Shown here: piece after piece, positions 51,530-63,024 of the stretch
How positions within the stretch are numbered: position 1 is the stretch's first letter
Layout: the number at the start of each line of letters is the position of its first letter
Source: Amblyomma americanum
Taxonomy: Eukaryota; Arthropoda; Arachnida; Ixodida; Ixodidae
Direction: 5' to 3'
Assembly: GCF_052857255.1 (NCBI RefSeq)
Contig: NC_135506.1
Coordinates: 80,943,618 to 81,007,617 of the forward strand
DNA: 64,000 nucleotides
Notes under the pieces: generated by a model
Database searches by the model: none
Told to the model about the DNA's origin: nothing
Seen by the model: the letters and a program-made list of their open reading frames with translations, nothing else
Translations under genes and position numbers: made by a program

Positions 51530-52420
51530 CCCTCACCCATCCCGTGTAGGCTGTTATATCAATCATTGTTTCTTTGGAGGGCCCATACCATATGGAACAG
51601 GTCTGCCTTCTCTCAACAAATTCTGTATTTTCATATTTGAGCGCTATGGGATGACAGTCTGTAGTCTACAGAGGTAAATCTCGTGTTGACTAAGGTTTTC
51701 GGCAGGTGAGGGATAATGTGTGCCGCTCTAATCTGAGGTGTAGTACCTCGTTGTATGTTGGGAGTGGATCGAACTGGTTCAACTCCGATGCAGTACAGTG
51801 GGGCCCAGTGGAAGAAAAGCTCGAGCGGAATTGTGTCAACACGTCCATATCTATACGTTGTGGCCAGGCATCAACATGAACCCTTCGATGTCAACATAGG
51901 CTTGTCTGGTTTAGAGTATTAAGGACGCAAGCGGGACAATCATGTCCTAAACGAAGTTTCGGTGTGCTATTTTTACTACTGTGGGCATGTATTTTGAGGC
52001 TGGATGCGTGGCTGCGAGAGCTGCTGCCACCTCTTCAGCTGTTCTATCGTGGCTGACTGCTAAGTCCATCGACCATTTGCCCTTTGTGCCCAACCGCCAC
52101 TACGGCTAGTGCACCTTCGGGACCGGCGGACCGACGTAGAAGGGCGACTTCTTGCATGCCTTAGTGTTTCTGAGATTCACTTTGCCCTTCCTTTTTTTCA
52201 TCCTTGGTGTTACGTCGAGTGCATGTTTATTAGAAGGGGAGTAGCCTTGAACTATGCTCTCCAGGTGCTTGTGATAGCTTTAGTAAGAAGGTGAGGGGCT
52301 CTTAATACTGACGCTCCTGAGGACCCTTCTGTCTGTTTGTGTGGTTGCCATTCGGACGAGCCTTGATGTGCGCGTCGATGAGTTTGTTGTGGACCCTGAG
52401 AGGAGCAGTCACATTGTTGA
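51530..52420. other. Unassigned sequence
   Basis: No domain or shared repeat recognised. Confidence 0.3.
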
Positions 52421-52421
52421 T

Positions 52422-52596
52422 GTTGATGTCAGTGCAATTGACATCCTCAGGTGATCGAAATTATTCCAGAGCCCTCCACTACGGCACCTCTTTTTCTTTT
52501 TTCTTTAAGTCCCACCTTCCTCTGTTCCCTTACGGCGCGGTTCGAGTGGCCACCGATGAGTTCGAGAATTACTGCGCCATAATCTTTCCTTAAAGG
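52422..52596 (+). mobile_element. SINE family A, core and tail
   Basis: ATGTCAGTGCAATTGACATC, TTATTCCAGAGCCCTCCACT and TTACGGCGCGGTTCGAGTGG. The tRNA head is absent. Confidence 0.7.
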
Positions 52597-52654
52597 CATT
52601 TATTTGGGCTCATTGGCGACGGCGGCGTTTACAGCGTGTAGACCATTGATTTTA

Positions 52655-52725
52655 AGGAAATGAAAGGCGCATAACTGGATCCATGGGTCACAGGAGACCT
52701 GTCACGTTTTGAAGTACGTGGCGGA
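52655..52725 (+). repeat. Dispersed repeat copy 2
   Basis: GGAAATGAAAGGCGCATAAC and GTACGTGGCGGAGGTG. Matches 51325-51465. Confidence 0.5.
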
Positions 52726-52747
52726 GGTGAACACCTTCAATAAAGCT

Positions 52748-53005
52748 AAAAAATGGTTCTGAGGAAAGCAAATGGCGCAGTAGCTGTCTCACATAACTCG
52801 GTGGACACCAGAACCGCGCCGTGAGCGAAGGGATCAAGGAGGCAGTGAAATAAAGGAAGAATGAGATGCCGAGTGGAGGTCTCCGGAATAATTTTGACCA
52901 CCTGGGGATCTTTGACGTGCACTGACATTGCATAACACACGGGCGCATTGTGTGTTTCGCCTCCATCGAAACGCGGCCGCCGCGGTCGGGTTGAATTCAC
53001 CCATT
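52748..53005 (-). mobile_element. SINE family A, tail to GGCGAAAC region
   Basis: Reverse complement with GCAAATGGCGCAGTAGCTGT, GACCACCTGGGGATCTTTGA and TTTCGCCTCCATCGAAACGC. Confidence 0.74.
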
Positions 53006-53124
53006 TCGGGCTTAGCGATACTAAGCTGCCAGCCGTATTTACATGACGCATTGGCATGAGCTTGACTGAATGCGCGATTACTTCTGATGACACGTTGTTG
53101 CTTCCTGTTTCATTAGACCACCCG

Positions 53125-53311
53125 TTCACCCCGCCACGGTGGGCGCGTTTCGATAAGGGCGAAACGCAGAGAGGCACCCGTGCGCTGTGCGGTCAGTGCG
53201 CGTTAAAAAATCATTCTTCTCTCAATCCCGCCTTCCTCCCGTCCTTTAACGGGAGGTTTACGCGTTCACCGAGAAGTGAGACAATTAGTGCGTCTTCCCA
53301 TTCCTCAAAAG
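53125..53311 (+). mobile_element. SINE family A, damaged copy
   Basis: GGGCGCGTTTCGATAAGGGC to GCGCGTTAAAA and GTTCACCGAGAAGTGAGACA, with part of the core missing. Confidence 0.6.
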
Positions 53312-53469
53312 ATATCTTGAATGTAAGCGAGGAGTAACACTTCCTTTTAAATAGAAAGCTTTACTACAATACTTCCGTGGCTTGTGGCTTGTTCTTCGTG
53401 TTTCATATGGCCTTGAATGGAGGATAGCCACGTTACGTCACCATACCTCAGCTGTTCCGAAGCCGATGC

Positions 53470-53755
53470 AGCGGGAGCTTCGAAAGCTAAGAAAAGGCGC
53501 ATTCCTGGCCCCCTGGGACAGTAGACACCTCGGTCGCGCTTTAAACTACGCGGCGGTAGTGCCATAAGTGCGGCTGCATGCGGTTGGATTGACAACGTTG
53601 TGGCAGAAACGCGGCACTGAAACTATAGCCCCCCTGCGTTCAATGTGCCCATTGGCGTTAACGTTCTATATTGATTTCGAGAAAAGGAAGAGCGCATAAC
53701 TGGCTGCCTGGCTGAGTGGACGCGTCAGTCTCGCTTTGAGGTACCTGGCGGTACT
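53470..53755 (+). repeat. Dispersed repeat copies 3 and 4
   Basis: AAGAAAAGGCGCATTCCTGG at 53489 and AAAAGGAAGAGCGCATAACT at 53682, each with a GTAGACACCTCGGTC- or GTGGACGCGTCAGTC-type block and a GGCGGTA block. Confidence 0.5.
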
Positions 53756-53756
53756 A

Positions 53757-54168
53757 GACGCGGTGGCTCAGTGGTTAGGGCGCTCGGCTATTGATGCGAA
53801 GTGCCCGGGTTGGAATCCGACACCGGCGGCCGCGTTTCAATGAAGGCGATGTCAGATGTCAGTGCACGTTGAAGATCCTCAGGCGACCGAAACTATTCCG
53901 GAGACCTCCACCACGGCCCTTCTTTTTACCTTTCTTCTTTTACTCCCTCCTCTATCCCTTCCCTTACGGCGCGCTTCGGATGTCAACCGAGATAAGACAC
54001 AGTTACTGCGCCATTTCCTTGAAACTGAAATTAGTTTTTGGGGAAAGGAAATGGCGCAGTATGTCTCCCACATCTCGGCGGCTACCTGAACCGTGCCACG
54101 AGGAAGGAATAAAGGAGGTACCAAGAGATGAGAGGAAGAAATAGGTGCCGTAGCGGAGGTCTCTGCAA
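53757..54168. mobile_element. Tail-to-tail pair of SINE family A
   Basis: 53757-54032 is a plus-strand copy with A box (GTGGCTCAGTGGTTAGGGCG), a damaged B box, core and tail. 54033-54168 is a minus-strand tail and core piece. The tails meet, so about 130 bp are self-complementary. Confidence 0.75.
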
Positions 54169-54327
54169 AAATGGCAGTGGCTTAGCTCGGCTATGCCAGG
54201 ATATATGTAGTGAAAGCAAACTTGAAACTCCCCGGTTGGCCTTGTTCAAATATTCCACAACGTATGAAGCACAGGCATAAACGTCCAGTATGACCTGTAG
54301 GTCCGTGTTTGATTTCAGCACCGAGGC

Positions 54328-54812
54328 TATCCAAGGATTGAAGGGGCCGCGTCACTCTTACGCCTATTCTCTAGGCTAACGGCACGTTGTTCTTCGGTTT
54401 CTTGAGCCCGCCGCTGAAGTCTCTTGGTCACATTCCATCGTTCATCACGGGCCGTCTTCAGTGAAGCAGGACTCAGAACTCTCCTCCGGCTGCTGTCGCT
54501 GCTGCTAGCGGTCGAGACACAGGACGTTAAACGCGCCCGTCTCGCGGCGGCATATTCACGGCGGCGTTTAGCCAGTCGTTCGGCGCGCTGTTCGTCTGTT
54601 TCCTAGGCGATTAATTTCCTCTTCATCTCGTACCACTGTCGATTCCAGGCCTCCTCCAGCTTATCACAATTGTCGCCATCCATACTGTCACCTCTACTGT
54701 GGTTGCGGCGCACGCCAGCTCTCCTTTTGAATCCTGTGGTATCTTGTGACGCATGCGACGCAGCTGGCGAAGCGAGCGGAGGCGAGCGCAACGACGAGGA
54801 ACGCCGTGTCAT
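54328..54812 (-). pseudogene. E-T-x-E-E-R repeat protein, copy 2, one stop
   Basis: The minus-strand frame from 54812 (MTRRSSSLRSPPL) reads through EEAWNRQWYEMKRKLIA, meets TAG at 54603-54605 and continues in frame with ETDEQRAERLAKRRREYAAA and KRLQRRAQETEEQRAVSLEN to TAG near 54328. Without the stop it would be about 160 residues, basic and low-complexity, with the same repeat type as 32948-33319. TGACGTCA occurs at 54851 and 54919 upstream. Left and right edges carry GTGAAAGC and GCTTTCGA, like the termini of the other module. Function unknown. Confidence 0.5.
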
Positions 54813-54839
54813 GTCCTACCAAACGGCGGCCGCGGCGAG

Positions 54840-54930
54840 CGGCGCGGTGTGACGTCATGCCAGATGGCGCGGAGAGCACGCGAAGCACAGTAACCTTCCG
54901 CGGCGAGGCGCGCGTTGTGACGTCATGTGC
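54840..54930. promoter_or_regulatory. Two CRE-like sites upstream of copy 2
   Basis: TGTGACGTCATG occurs at 54849 and again at 54917, each containing the TGACGTCA palindrome, about 68 bp apart in a GC-rich stretch. The parallel with 33389 and 33508 suggests a shared promoter; inferred. Confidence 0.4.
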
Positions 54931-54994
54931 CTCGATGGACCACCGCCACGGCGAAATTGCGAGTTTGCGGCCAATAAAGCTTTCGATTTAGTCA

Positions 54995-55142
54995 TTTCGA
55001 CCACCTGGGGATATAACGCGCACTGGCATCGTAGAGCACAAAAGGCGCAATTCCCTTCTTGAAAAATCGAAAATTGGTTTTTGAAGAAAGGAGATGGCGC
55101 AGTATATGACTCACGAAACAGCGGACACCTGAACCGCAGCTG
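54995..55142 (-). mobile_element. SINE family A, two fragments
   Basis: TTTCGACCACCTGGGGATAT (core) and TTGGTTTTTGAAGAAAGGAG (tail), rearranged relative to each other. Confidence 0.55.
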
Positions 55143-55149
55143 AACAGAG

Positions 55150-55600
55150 CTTTTATCCCTGCGCGTTTCTTTGATTCCAAATTCACCTCCGCGTACATTA
55201 CTCAAACTCGTGTTTATTTCTAGAGCGCAGGCGGTCACCCACATCTAAACGCAATTCCGCATGGAGCTAAAAAAATTCTGAGGACACTTTACGTGGAGAA
55301 ATGCGGAAACGTCTGTTTTGAGGATAGGAAACGTTTTTCACGAAAGGGAGGACGCTGTAGCTCTCAGACCTCGAAATCTCGATGGACACGTCGACCGCGC
55401 CTTAAAGCATGCACCTGAAGGTGCGACTGGCACGAACTCGTCTCAGGTATCAGAAACCATGCAATGGAAGGTGCATATATCATTGGTCCGAGCCCCAGTC
55501 GCAAGCTAGCCTCCAACTTAACTAGAACATGTAAGCTATCTGCAAATAGAAATGGCATGACACCGTCTAGAATGCTAAACGACGAACGGTTGCTCAAAAT
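55150..55600. other. Unassigned sequence
   Basis: No clear feature. A diverged SINE-like stretch may lie at 55310-55400. Confidence 0.25.
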
Positions 55601-55608
55601 TTTGGTGA

Positions 55609-55998
55609 ATGTACTCGGGAATACTGTCACCCCATCGGCTCCTTGGCTCAGGGCCATATGAAAAACACGCCGAGCAAGCTACGGAAGGGAGGAGTAAAAC
55701 TTCCTCCAACGGCGACGCAGGGATTTTCTCCACCGAAGCTCTGCCCTCTGGAATAGCGGCACAGCTCGAAGACATCGTGTCCTTTTCGGGCCCCACCCCA
55801 CCGCTGCAGGGTTTGTGGCTCGCCGCTGTTGGGCCTCGGCTCGACACGCTGCCTCCGCTGGACGCCGCGGCCACGGTTAATGAAGGCGAGGCCAAAGTAC
55901 TGCTGGCAAAGCGGGTGTCCCTCGCTAACCCGGCCACCGCGCACTTTAAGGAGAGCGCGGATTTGTGCGTTCGCCGTGGAAGATCATGTCCTGGTTGA
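55609..55998 (+). other. Unidentified GC-rich open frame, 129 residues
   Basis: ATG at 55609 opens a frame through GDAGIFSTEALPSGIAAQLE and LPPLDAAATVNEGEAKVLLA to a stop at 55996. G/C-ending codons are frequent, but overlapping frames on both strands are also open and no domain, splice site or polyadenylation signal supports it. It may be an exon, a processed pseudogene or chance. Confidence 0.18.
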
Positions 55999-55999
55999 G

Positions 56000-56855
56000 G
56001 TACTGCGCGACTAGGGCGTCCTCACGGAGCGAGGTTGCTGAGTTCCGCATCCCGGTTTTCCGGACCGAGGTGCACCTAGATTACGCGCCTGCCTGGCAGC
56101 CCCTGTCCTTCGCTGAAGCCCTCCCTGGAGGAAGTCCCCGGTAACACCTGCGGCGCTTCCTCTACTCTGGTCCCGCCTGAGTCTGCGAGGCCGGGGTAAC
56201 CTCGCCTTCACCGCGCGGTGAGCACAACCATATCGCTTTTCTGGCGCCAACTGGATTTCTGCCATGCACCACGTCGCCGTAGCCTTGAAGGCCAACATTA
56301 ATCCCGGCATGCCGCACATAGTGCTAATGCGCTGAACCATAGGCGCGTCGGCCATGACAGGTGATGGCTAAAATGACATGCAGGTGGCAGTCGAGTCAAT
56401 AATTCATTAACGCTATCGCGTGATGCCCTTCAAGCGGAGCTTGTGTGTCCCATCAAAAAAAAACCTTATTCATCCGCTCGTTAGAAGCTTATTGGTTGCT
56501 TCCTAGCGCAGTGCATGTTTATAATGATGGTGATGGCGGAGAAGCGTCGGCCGCATGTGGGCTTCGTGGTTTTTATAATGCAGCACATGCTTGACAAGCG
56601 GTCCGATTCACACCTCGAGGGTCACACCGGTGATGTTCAGGCGGGTGATGAGTCGCGGTCGATTGGCTTCGCCTTGTGGACGGCGCAAGTGAAGGAGCAG
56701 TTCAGTACAATGCGTAGAATAGTGCGCTCAGCTGGCTTATTTTTCGTCGTTTTTTCTCGGCTGCGCGTGCAGTATTTTCTGTAAAATAGGGCAGAAAAAC
56801 ACAACAGAGAGCCAGGTGTATTCTAAATGCTTATACGTGTTTTTTTTCATTTATT
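56000..56855. other. Unassigned sequence
   Basis: Short frames only. Confidence 0.3.
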
Positions 56856-56857
56856 TT

Positions 56858-57614
56858 TCAGAGTTTTAAGCTTCCGATTGTCTTGTTGTCCGGGTCAGAC
56901 ACCTTGTCATTTAATCGTCGGCATAAATTTTTGAGGAGAATGTTTGTACTGCACCCCAACACATATCTCAGCCCTATCTCACTCTTGTGGCCCTTTTCAC
57001 AGACGTCGAAATCTGAAGGCTTCTCATCGCTGTGCAATTGGAGTGTGAGTTCCGTAGCCACTTGACGCTGGTTCTGGACGTTTAAAAATTCCACATGCTT
57101 GCACAGCTCTTCCACCACAACGTAATAGTGAGCCACAGCATCCACATCTGGCATTGCTGGGTAAACCAGCCCTCTCCTGAAAATTTCTTTGACAAGACTG
57201 TACTTGTGAATTTCAGGCAAAACTGCAACAGTCTTGTCAACTGTCAAGAGCTCTCTGCATTTGTCGCATTTAAACCTCTTCAGAGCGATGTGCACCGCGT
57301 AACCAGCCACAAATGTATATGACTGGAACGCCATCCGTCAGTTTTTACAGCGCCTGTTCGGTCACAACAATGTTGAATTTTCCGCTTGGCACGGCTCTTT
57401 CCGTTTGCAGCTCTTCCGAATTCTGATTTTTGTCTTTGCCGATTGCAGATACCGCGCTCATTTCTGGAAGCGTGCTTTGTAGTCGCAACTTGTTCTCACA
57501 TTCATAGATTTGCCTTACGGACAAATGATATTGTGAACCAGTCAGTCGTAGGTAACACCCAAAGCGGGCTTTTAAGAGGTCGGTCTGGAACTTCACAAGG
57601 AGCACAAAGGACAT
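56858..57614 (-). pseudogene. P-element-like transposase, C-terminal part
   Basis: Two minus-strand frames. 57614-57345 reads KFQTDLLKARFGCYLRLTGS and YHLSVRQIYECENKLRLQST, the RNase H-like C-terminal block of P-type (THAP9-related) transposases. After a frame change, 57334-56858 reads YTFVAGYAVHIALKRFKCDK and CRELLTVDK, then NVQNQRQVATELTLQL and LCRRLNDKVSD, the tail region common in arthropod members of this family. The THAP domain, helix-turn-helix and catalytic core are not present nearby, so it is a truncated remnant or one exon of a degraded copy. Family assignment is from memory of motif patterns. Confidence 0.6.
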
Positions 57615-57619
57615 CTTGA

Positions 57620-60600
57620 GCCCCTCAAAGCAAGAGGAGGAAGTTGTGCACTTTTTTGTGCCTAACGTCTACGTCCTGCGTAACTGCCGTGCCTCAAACA
57701 ATCCGGGCTTCGCTCAGGGCTCCCTTGAGGGCTCTGCATTCCGCCAGGGTGGCGCAGCCGGAGTCGATGGACAAGCGTCGGAGGGCAAGCGTCACACGCC
57801 AGGCGTAGAGAGTGTTCGATTCTTGCCGTGCGTATTGCGCGCCTTCACTCGCGGGCCAATTGTGAATGACCAATTCTGCATACGTGGGCTGCAATCGCGT
57901 AATAACATTATGGATGGAGCTTGTGTGTCCCCTCCAGCTTTTATATGTACTTCTTTCTCTATGCGTCGGATCGGTGGGAGTTCTTCCACAGGACACTACC
58001 AGACCATGCCACCTTTTTGACAGAGACCACAAACAAACAAATTTCTATGTCATTACATATACACAACATATGGTCAGCACAATACTCATCGACATGTGCG
58101 CGGTGAGGGGAACTGGCTACCCTCTACCACTCTGCATGGGGCTGTCTGGCCAGCCACATACAACCGAAAATTAAAAATCAGTTATCAGAGCAATGTGAGA
58201 CGCTTTTGAGCAAACTTGCAGGACATGTTTCTGATGATTGAGTTAGCGACGCTGGCCGCTAGTGCCAATGGACTCCTGTTACAGAGAAGACCGCCCAGTG
58301 GCCAGGTCCCCTTCTTCTAATCCCCTTGCTTTTCAGTGGGGCTCGACGTTCTTTGAAGGAGCCTCTTTTTCCTTTTCGGTGTCGATTGGGTTCAGTGCAT
58401 GTATTTTCTAATTTAACCTCCTCTTTTATTGCGAGAACGTTATCGGCCCCATGTCGGGAAAACATTGTCGGGCGTTGGCGTCGGCAGCCGTTTGAGGCCT
58501 CGCTCCCGGAGCAACCGACCGCGTAGGCAACCTAGGTGGGCCACCTGGGTCACGTGACCTTGTGGGGCCATCACAACCCCTACACCAGATTGTGAGCAAA
58601 CTGACTAGCGTGGCTGGTGGCAAATGATTGGTCGCGAGAAGTTGCTCGGGAAGAGTAACCTGGATCTCACAAGCCCCACCTCGGTGACTGCACCTGTCAT
58701 CGCAGGCAAGTGGCACATCGCTTATCGACTCTACCACTGCACCAGGGGTGGTGCGAGAACTCCCAGGGGGCTATGAATGTAGGGAATGACAAATTCCGCA
58801 TATATAGTCGTCAATCCATTAGCGCTATCAACTTATATTTTTAAGCTTCACCTTAAAAATGCCCTCAAGTTTTTCGCTTTCTTTTTGTGACCGCGGGCTC
58901 CTGTTACAAACGATCTTCAACGCGGTTGAGTCAGTAGGCGATGCGACTATCGTGTGCCCAGTGCTTCGGTACAGCAAGTTCGCCGAATATGTTCAGCACA
59001 AAGGCTACTGAAACCCTGTCACCAGTACCAGACCTGTGGCCTAGCTGCTATCGTGTTCGGTGGGGCTGCTTCGATGCAGCTTGCCCGCTGTGTCAGCAGC
59101 CCAGGTTGGACGCGCGCAGGCCTGGCCGGGACGCCTCTTGCCACTTTCTTCGCACTCCTGCCGTTTTTTAGCGCGGGAAGTCGACAGGTCTCCGCAGGGC
59201 TTCCCAACGGTTAACCCTATTGAGCGTGTTACCTGGAATGGTAAGCACGCGACGGCGTATCACGTGACAATGCGTGCTGTATTAATAATATTACGAGGCA
59301 GCACCTAGGTGCTGTTATTTATCCGTCATTAATTAGCATTTTATTCCACTTAACCTGCATGGCATAAGATTGATGCCAAGAAGTTTATCGAAGGAAAGAA
59401 GGTTATAAATAGAAATGGAACCCAGAGAATCATGTGTGAAGTCGACGGCGTGGCCAGGGAACGTGCCATCCCAATTTTACTGCTTCTGATTATGTGGCAC
59501 AGTTGGTTTTCGGAGAGGGAGCTGTGTTGAGTGGCGAGGTGCCTTCCTGACCGCTACTTCTCAGCGCCGAGGACACGGAACTGTATTTAAAACAAGTTGT
59601 TGCCTTGATCAAGGCATCCATGATTTAAACTGGGGATTTTTTGCAGATTTTCGCGTATGGAGTTTTACCCGCTACGTGTGCACTCAACGAATGAACGAAG
59701 GTTATGCTAAAGCATTCGCGGCGTCCAGCAGTGTCAGTCATGTGTGGTCGCTAGGTTCACGTGGATGACCTGGACCTACACCACCCGGAGTAGGTGCAGC
59801 AGCGCTCGTGCTAGGCTTCCGTCAAGTCCGGGCTGGAATGTTAACAGCACCCAGGCAGCGACGTCGTGTCATACCGGCATACAGCCTTCAACCTTTTGCT
59901 TCACGACGCCGTGCAAGTCGAATGCTATAATATTCCGACCAGGTGACTCAATTGAACAAGAGAGCTACAACGTCTGGCCTCGTAATATCATGGAACTCGA
60001 AAGCTAGTCTCTACCCTGGAGACGACGCACTTAATTTCCGAAGGTGCACGCTACGGCTTCGCAATGCCCCCCCCCCCCCCGAATTTTCTGAAAGACACTG
60101 CCTCACGAGGCCATATATCACCTCGACAAAAACTACTGGGAGGTATTGTTACAGTGTCTACCAAACGCTAAGTCACCTCCTTTAGTCTATCGGTCAGAAT
60201 TTGCTTCTTTCTTCAGTAGAGATTGGGAGCGTTGGTATTTCTAGTCAGCTTGTTTTCTGCGCATACAATCTGTCGTTCTAGTAGACCTCAGTAGGTTCAT
60301 TTCATCCGCCGTTGCGACACCGTGACTGCAGAGTGCGTTAAACGTCACCCCTCATCCCGGATCCCGCCTTCCCAGAAAATCTGCTGTCATCCTGACCGAG
60401 CAGAAGTTACTCAGACAATCACGTCAATCCTCCCACAATGAATCCTCAGCCTTTGACGAAGCGAATGCGGACCTGACACTGATTCCATTTGTTCTTAGAG
60501 CGTAGGCCTTAGAAGCCTATTTGAGGAGACCTCGTCGTTGACGTAGTCGGTGTAACATTCCACCTGAAAGGTGGCGTGCGCAGGCGTGTGACAGGGGGCG

Positions 60601-61304
60601 TGTTGGCAGGTAGTAGCAGAGCTAAACGCCACCTGCCATGTCCAGAGCGGAGGTATGGACAACTGGAAGGTGGCTGCCATGGGAAGAACTCGGAGGGTAG
60701 CTAGCAACGTGGCGTGTGGAGAGCTGAGCTCAAAGTTTGTATTACTGGCTCTCGGAATCGTTATTTCGTTTTCTTTGTCCGCTTTTCGTCATTGGCTGAA
60801 GTAACGTCACGCCCTACGTTCCACGTCTACCATTATCTCAAACCCTTTGACAGGAGAGCTTTGGCGTCGTTTCAGACACTGACGAAGACAGAAAATTTGG
60901 AGGGGTGGTTCTGACGGCACGTCACTAGCCTCGCTTGATGGCCGTATTACCGAGTGCGGCATCATTGGTGCCGTTGCCACAGCAAGCTCTATAGGATTTG
61001 GCGATATGGCCATGCGAGCGCATAACGTGCGCTTTGGGAGATCTTAAAAAATGTCGTCGCTTAATTTTTGTTTCTTTCTTTGATGACAGGCGCTGCGAGC
61101 GATATTACGGTACTCAAACCTTGACCAAATAATCCGGCCAAGAACTCCATTCTCTACAAGACCACCAGGCCCAGCTTCGTGACCTCTAGTACCGGGATTC
61201 CAATCGAAAGAACTATGCTAACATAAAACGGGTGGTGCTGTGACATAGGTGAATATCTCGTGTAAGGTAAATTGGCGTTACGTATACGTCATTACAACGC
61301 CGGT
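57620..61304. other. Unassigned sequence
   Basis: No gene or shared repeat recognised over about 3.7 kb. Noted inside: palindromes at 58534-58559 and 59299-59314 and a run of about 15 C at 60066-60080. Confidence 0.35.
58548..58559. promoter_or_regulatory. 12-bp palindrome with a CACGTG E-box
   Basis: GGTCACGTGACC is perfectly palindromic and contains GTCACGTGAC, a motif bound by bHLH-zip factors of the MITF/TFE type in animals. Next to it, AGGTGGGCCACCT (58534-58546) is another palindrome. No gene is assigned beside it. Confidence 0.25.
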
Positions 61305-61353
61305 CATTTTGTGGTGCTATCGTACCCACCTAGTGGGCCAGCACCACAAAATG
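61305..61353. other. Strong 49-nt hairpin
   Basis: CATTTTGTGGTGCT at 61305-61318 is exactly complementary to AGCACCACAAAATG at 61340-61353. Inside, CCCAC pairs with GTGGG around a three-base loop. No gene neighbours it. Confidence 0.7.
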
Positions 61354-61389
61354 CATCAGGACGACAGAAATCACTTAAAAGGTATTAAA

Positions 61390-61530
61390 CCCCTGACATG
61401 AATGCCTTTACCACAAGCCTTTTGCCTAAACGCCTTCTACCTATAGACCTTCAACAAAATGCATTTACCATGAATGCCTTGCTCCTAAAGGCCTTTATCA
61501 TGAGACATTTGACCTAAAGGCGTTTACGTA
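61390..61530. repeat. Degenerate minisatellite, 14-16-bp period
   Basis: About nine imperfect copies of a unit like AATGCCTTTACCATGA, including ATGCATTTACCA, ATGCCTTGCTCCT and AGGCGTTTACGTA. Confidence 0.65.
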
Positions 61531-61999
61531 GGTCTCTGGCGTCGAAAAAACACCAGATTTTGAGTTCGAGATATATAAATTTTGTATTTTACCTGGATAC
61601 CAAGAAAATCACTTTTTTAGCGCTGGGATGTTATTCTACAAATCACGCCACCAAATATTAGCACAGCTCGGGCGTCGTTTTGTAACATGGTACAGGTGCT
61701 TTCATCCTTTGCAAGCTTTCCCAGATTCTAATCCAACGTCTCCCAGTTAATACGAAAGAAAGCTTTAGAAGTGCATCACCGTTTGTTTTTCTGAGATGCA
61801 GTTAGTACCGGAACAATTACGACGAACGACAAAGGCCAATTTTCTGGGCTGTTGGGAAAAAAATCAAGATGGGGCCAATTCGGCACAGAAATCGCTCGAT
61901 ATCGCGATATGGGTGCGCTGTTTTATGATTGGAATATTCCCGCGCCGAATTCATTATTAGCCTGACAGATCCTCTAAAGGACAAAACCCTCTCCCATAA

Positions 62000-62390
62000 C
62001 CCTCCAATTAACCTGCTCTTTGAATTTCATCCCCTTAGGAAGTAGGTAAGCGATTTCATCAGCTAATCTGAGATTACTACTCTGTTCATCGTTATCTTCT
62101 ATCCTCAGCACTTCCTTATCCACTTTTCTGAATACCTCCTATAAACACGCGGAGAACAGTAGCGGCAAGATCCTGTCTCCTAGTCGGACACCTTTCCTGA
62201 TCGGTGTTTGATCACTTTCCGCTTTTTAATGACTATAATCACCATGCAACCCCTATGAATATTTCTTCCTTCATTTGCATGTGCCTTCTACACCGTGATT
62301 GCACAACGCCTGCAGCACTGCGGACGTTTCAACCGAGTCCAATGCTGTCTTGTAGACTATGAGGGTTATATACCGGGTGTTTCACCTAAG
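62000..62390 (-). pseudogene. RTE-type LINE reverse transcriptase fragment
   Basis: Minus strand with frame changes: ALDSVETSAVLQALCNHGV (palm), PIRKGVRLGDRILPLLFSAC (motif B, degenerate), EVFRKVDKEVLRIE and RLADEIAYLLPK, where the catalytic YADD-like box is altered. It parallels the 4660-5165 fragment but extends further downstream in ORF2. Inactive. Confidence 0.65.
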
Positions 62391-62440
62391 ATGTTTTGCA
62401 GTTTTTAAAAAATACGATTTTTGTTTCTGTTAGTAGCGCG
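62383..62440 (+). mobile_element. End of a GGGTGTTTCA-type repeat
   Basis: TATACCGGGTGTTTCACCTA begins a repeat whose edge resembles the arms of the fold-back element at 7911-8755. The other end was not found. Confidence 0.35.
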
Positions 62441-63024
62441 ATTGTTTCGATATAGCATCGTCAATGGGTAGCGCATTTGAATACGGTAAGGACAAGCGAA
62501 CTAGTAGGCTGGTTTTCTGATATGCAATAGTTAACTTTCTATTTCTCAATAAAGTAATCTTGCTCCTTATTACTGCCCGGCTCCTGAATACAACATGTTT
62601 CATAACCCGCAGTCTTCAATGAGCACGCAAAAGCCCAAATCCGCATCACATAGACCAGTCCTCACAGATTTATTTAGCTAGGGCGTCGATAAGTAGTTCC
62701 TCACAATGATTACTGGCGGTTTTACAGTAAAAGACAAGGCAGGACACAACTTACATGACTAATGTGACAACTATGACAACGCAGGCGTGCAGGCATGCAG
62801 TTGTCGAGGCGGAACCAATGAGGCTTGCTTCGTCGCAACAAGCCTGGCATCCAAAGGTATGAACTATTACAACATCTGTTGGCATGGGTCGAGATGTACG
62901 TTGAGTGCAGCAACAATTTTTTTTTCTAATCCTGCGTGGTGGTACCGGAACCGGCAAATTTATTGAAACACTTCCTCGCATGTTTCATTAATAAACGTTT
63001 TAAATGAATCAACTTTGCAATATA

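Noticed and set aside
57694..58032. 112-residue minus-strand frame considered as a LINE RNase H piece
   Set aside because: Weak resemblance only; no YTDGS, D-S-x-A or zinc motif could be placed.
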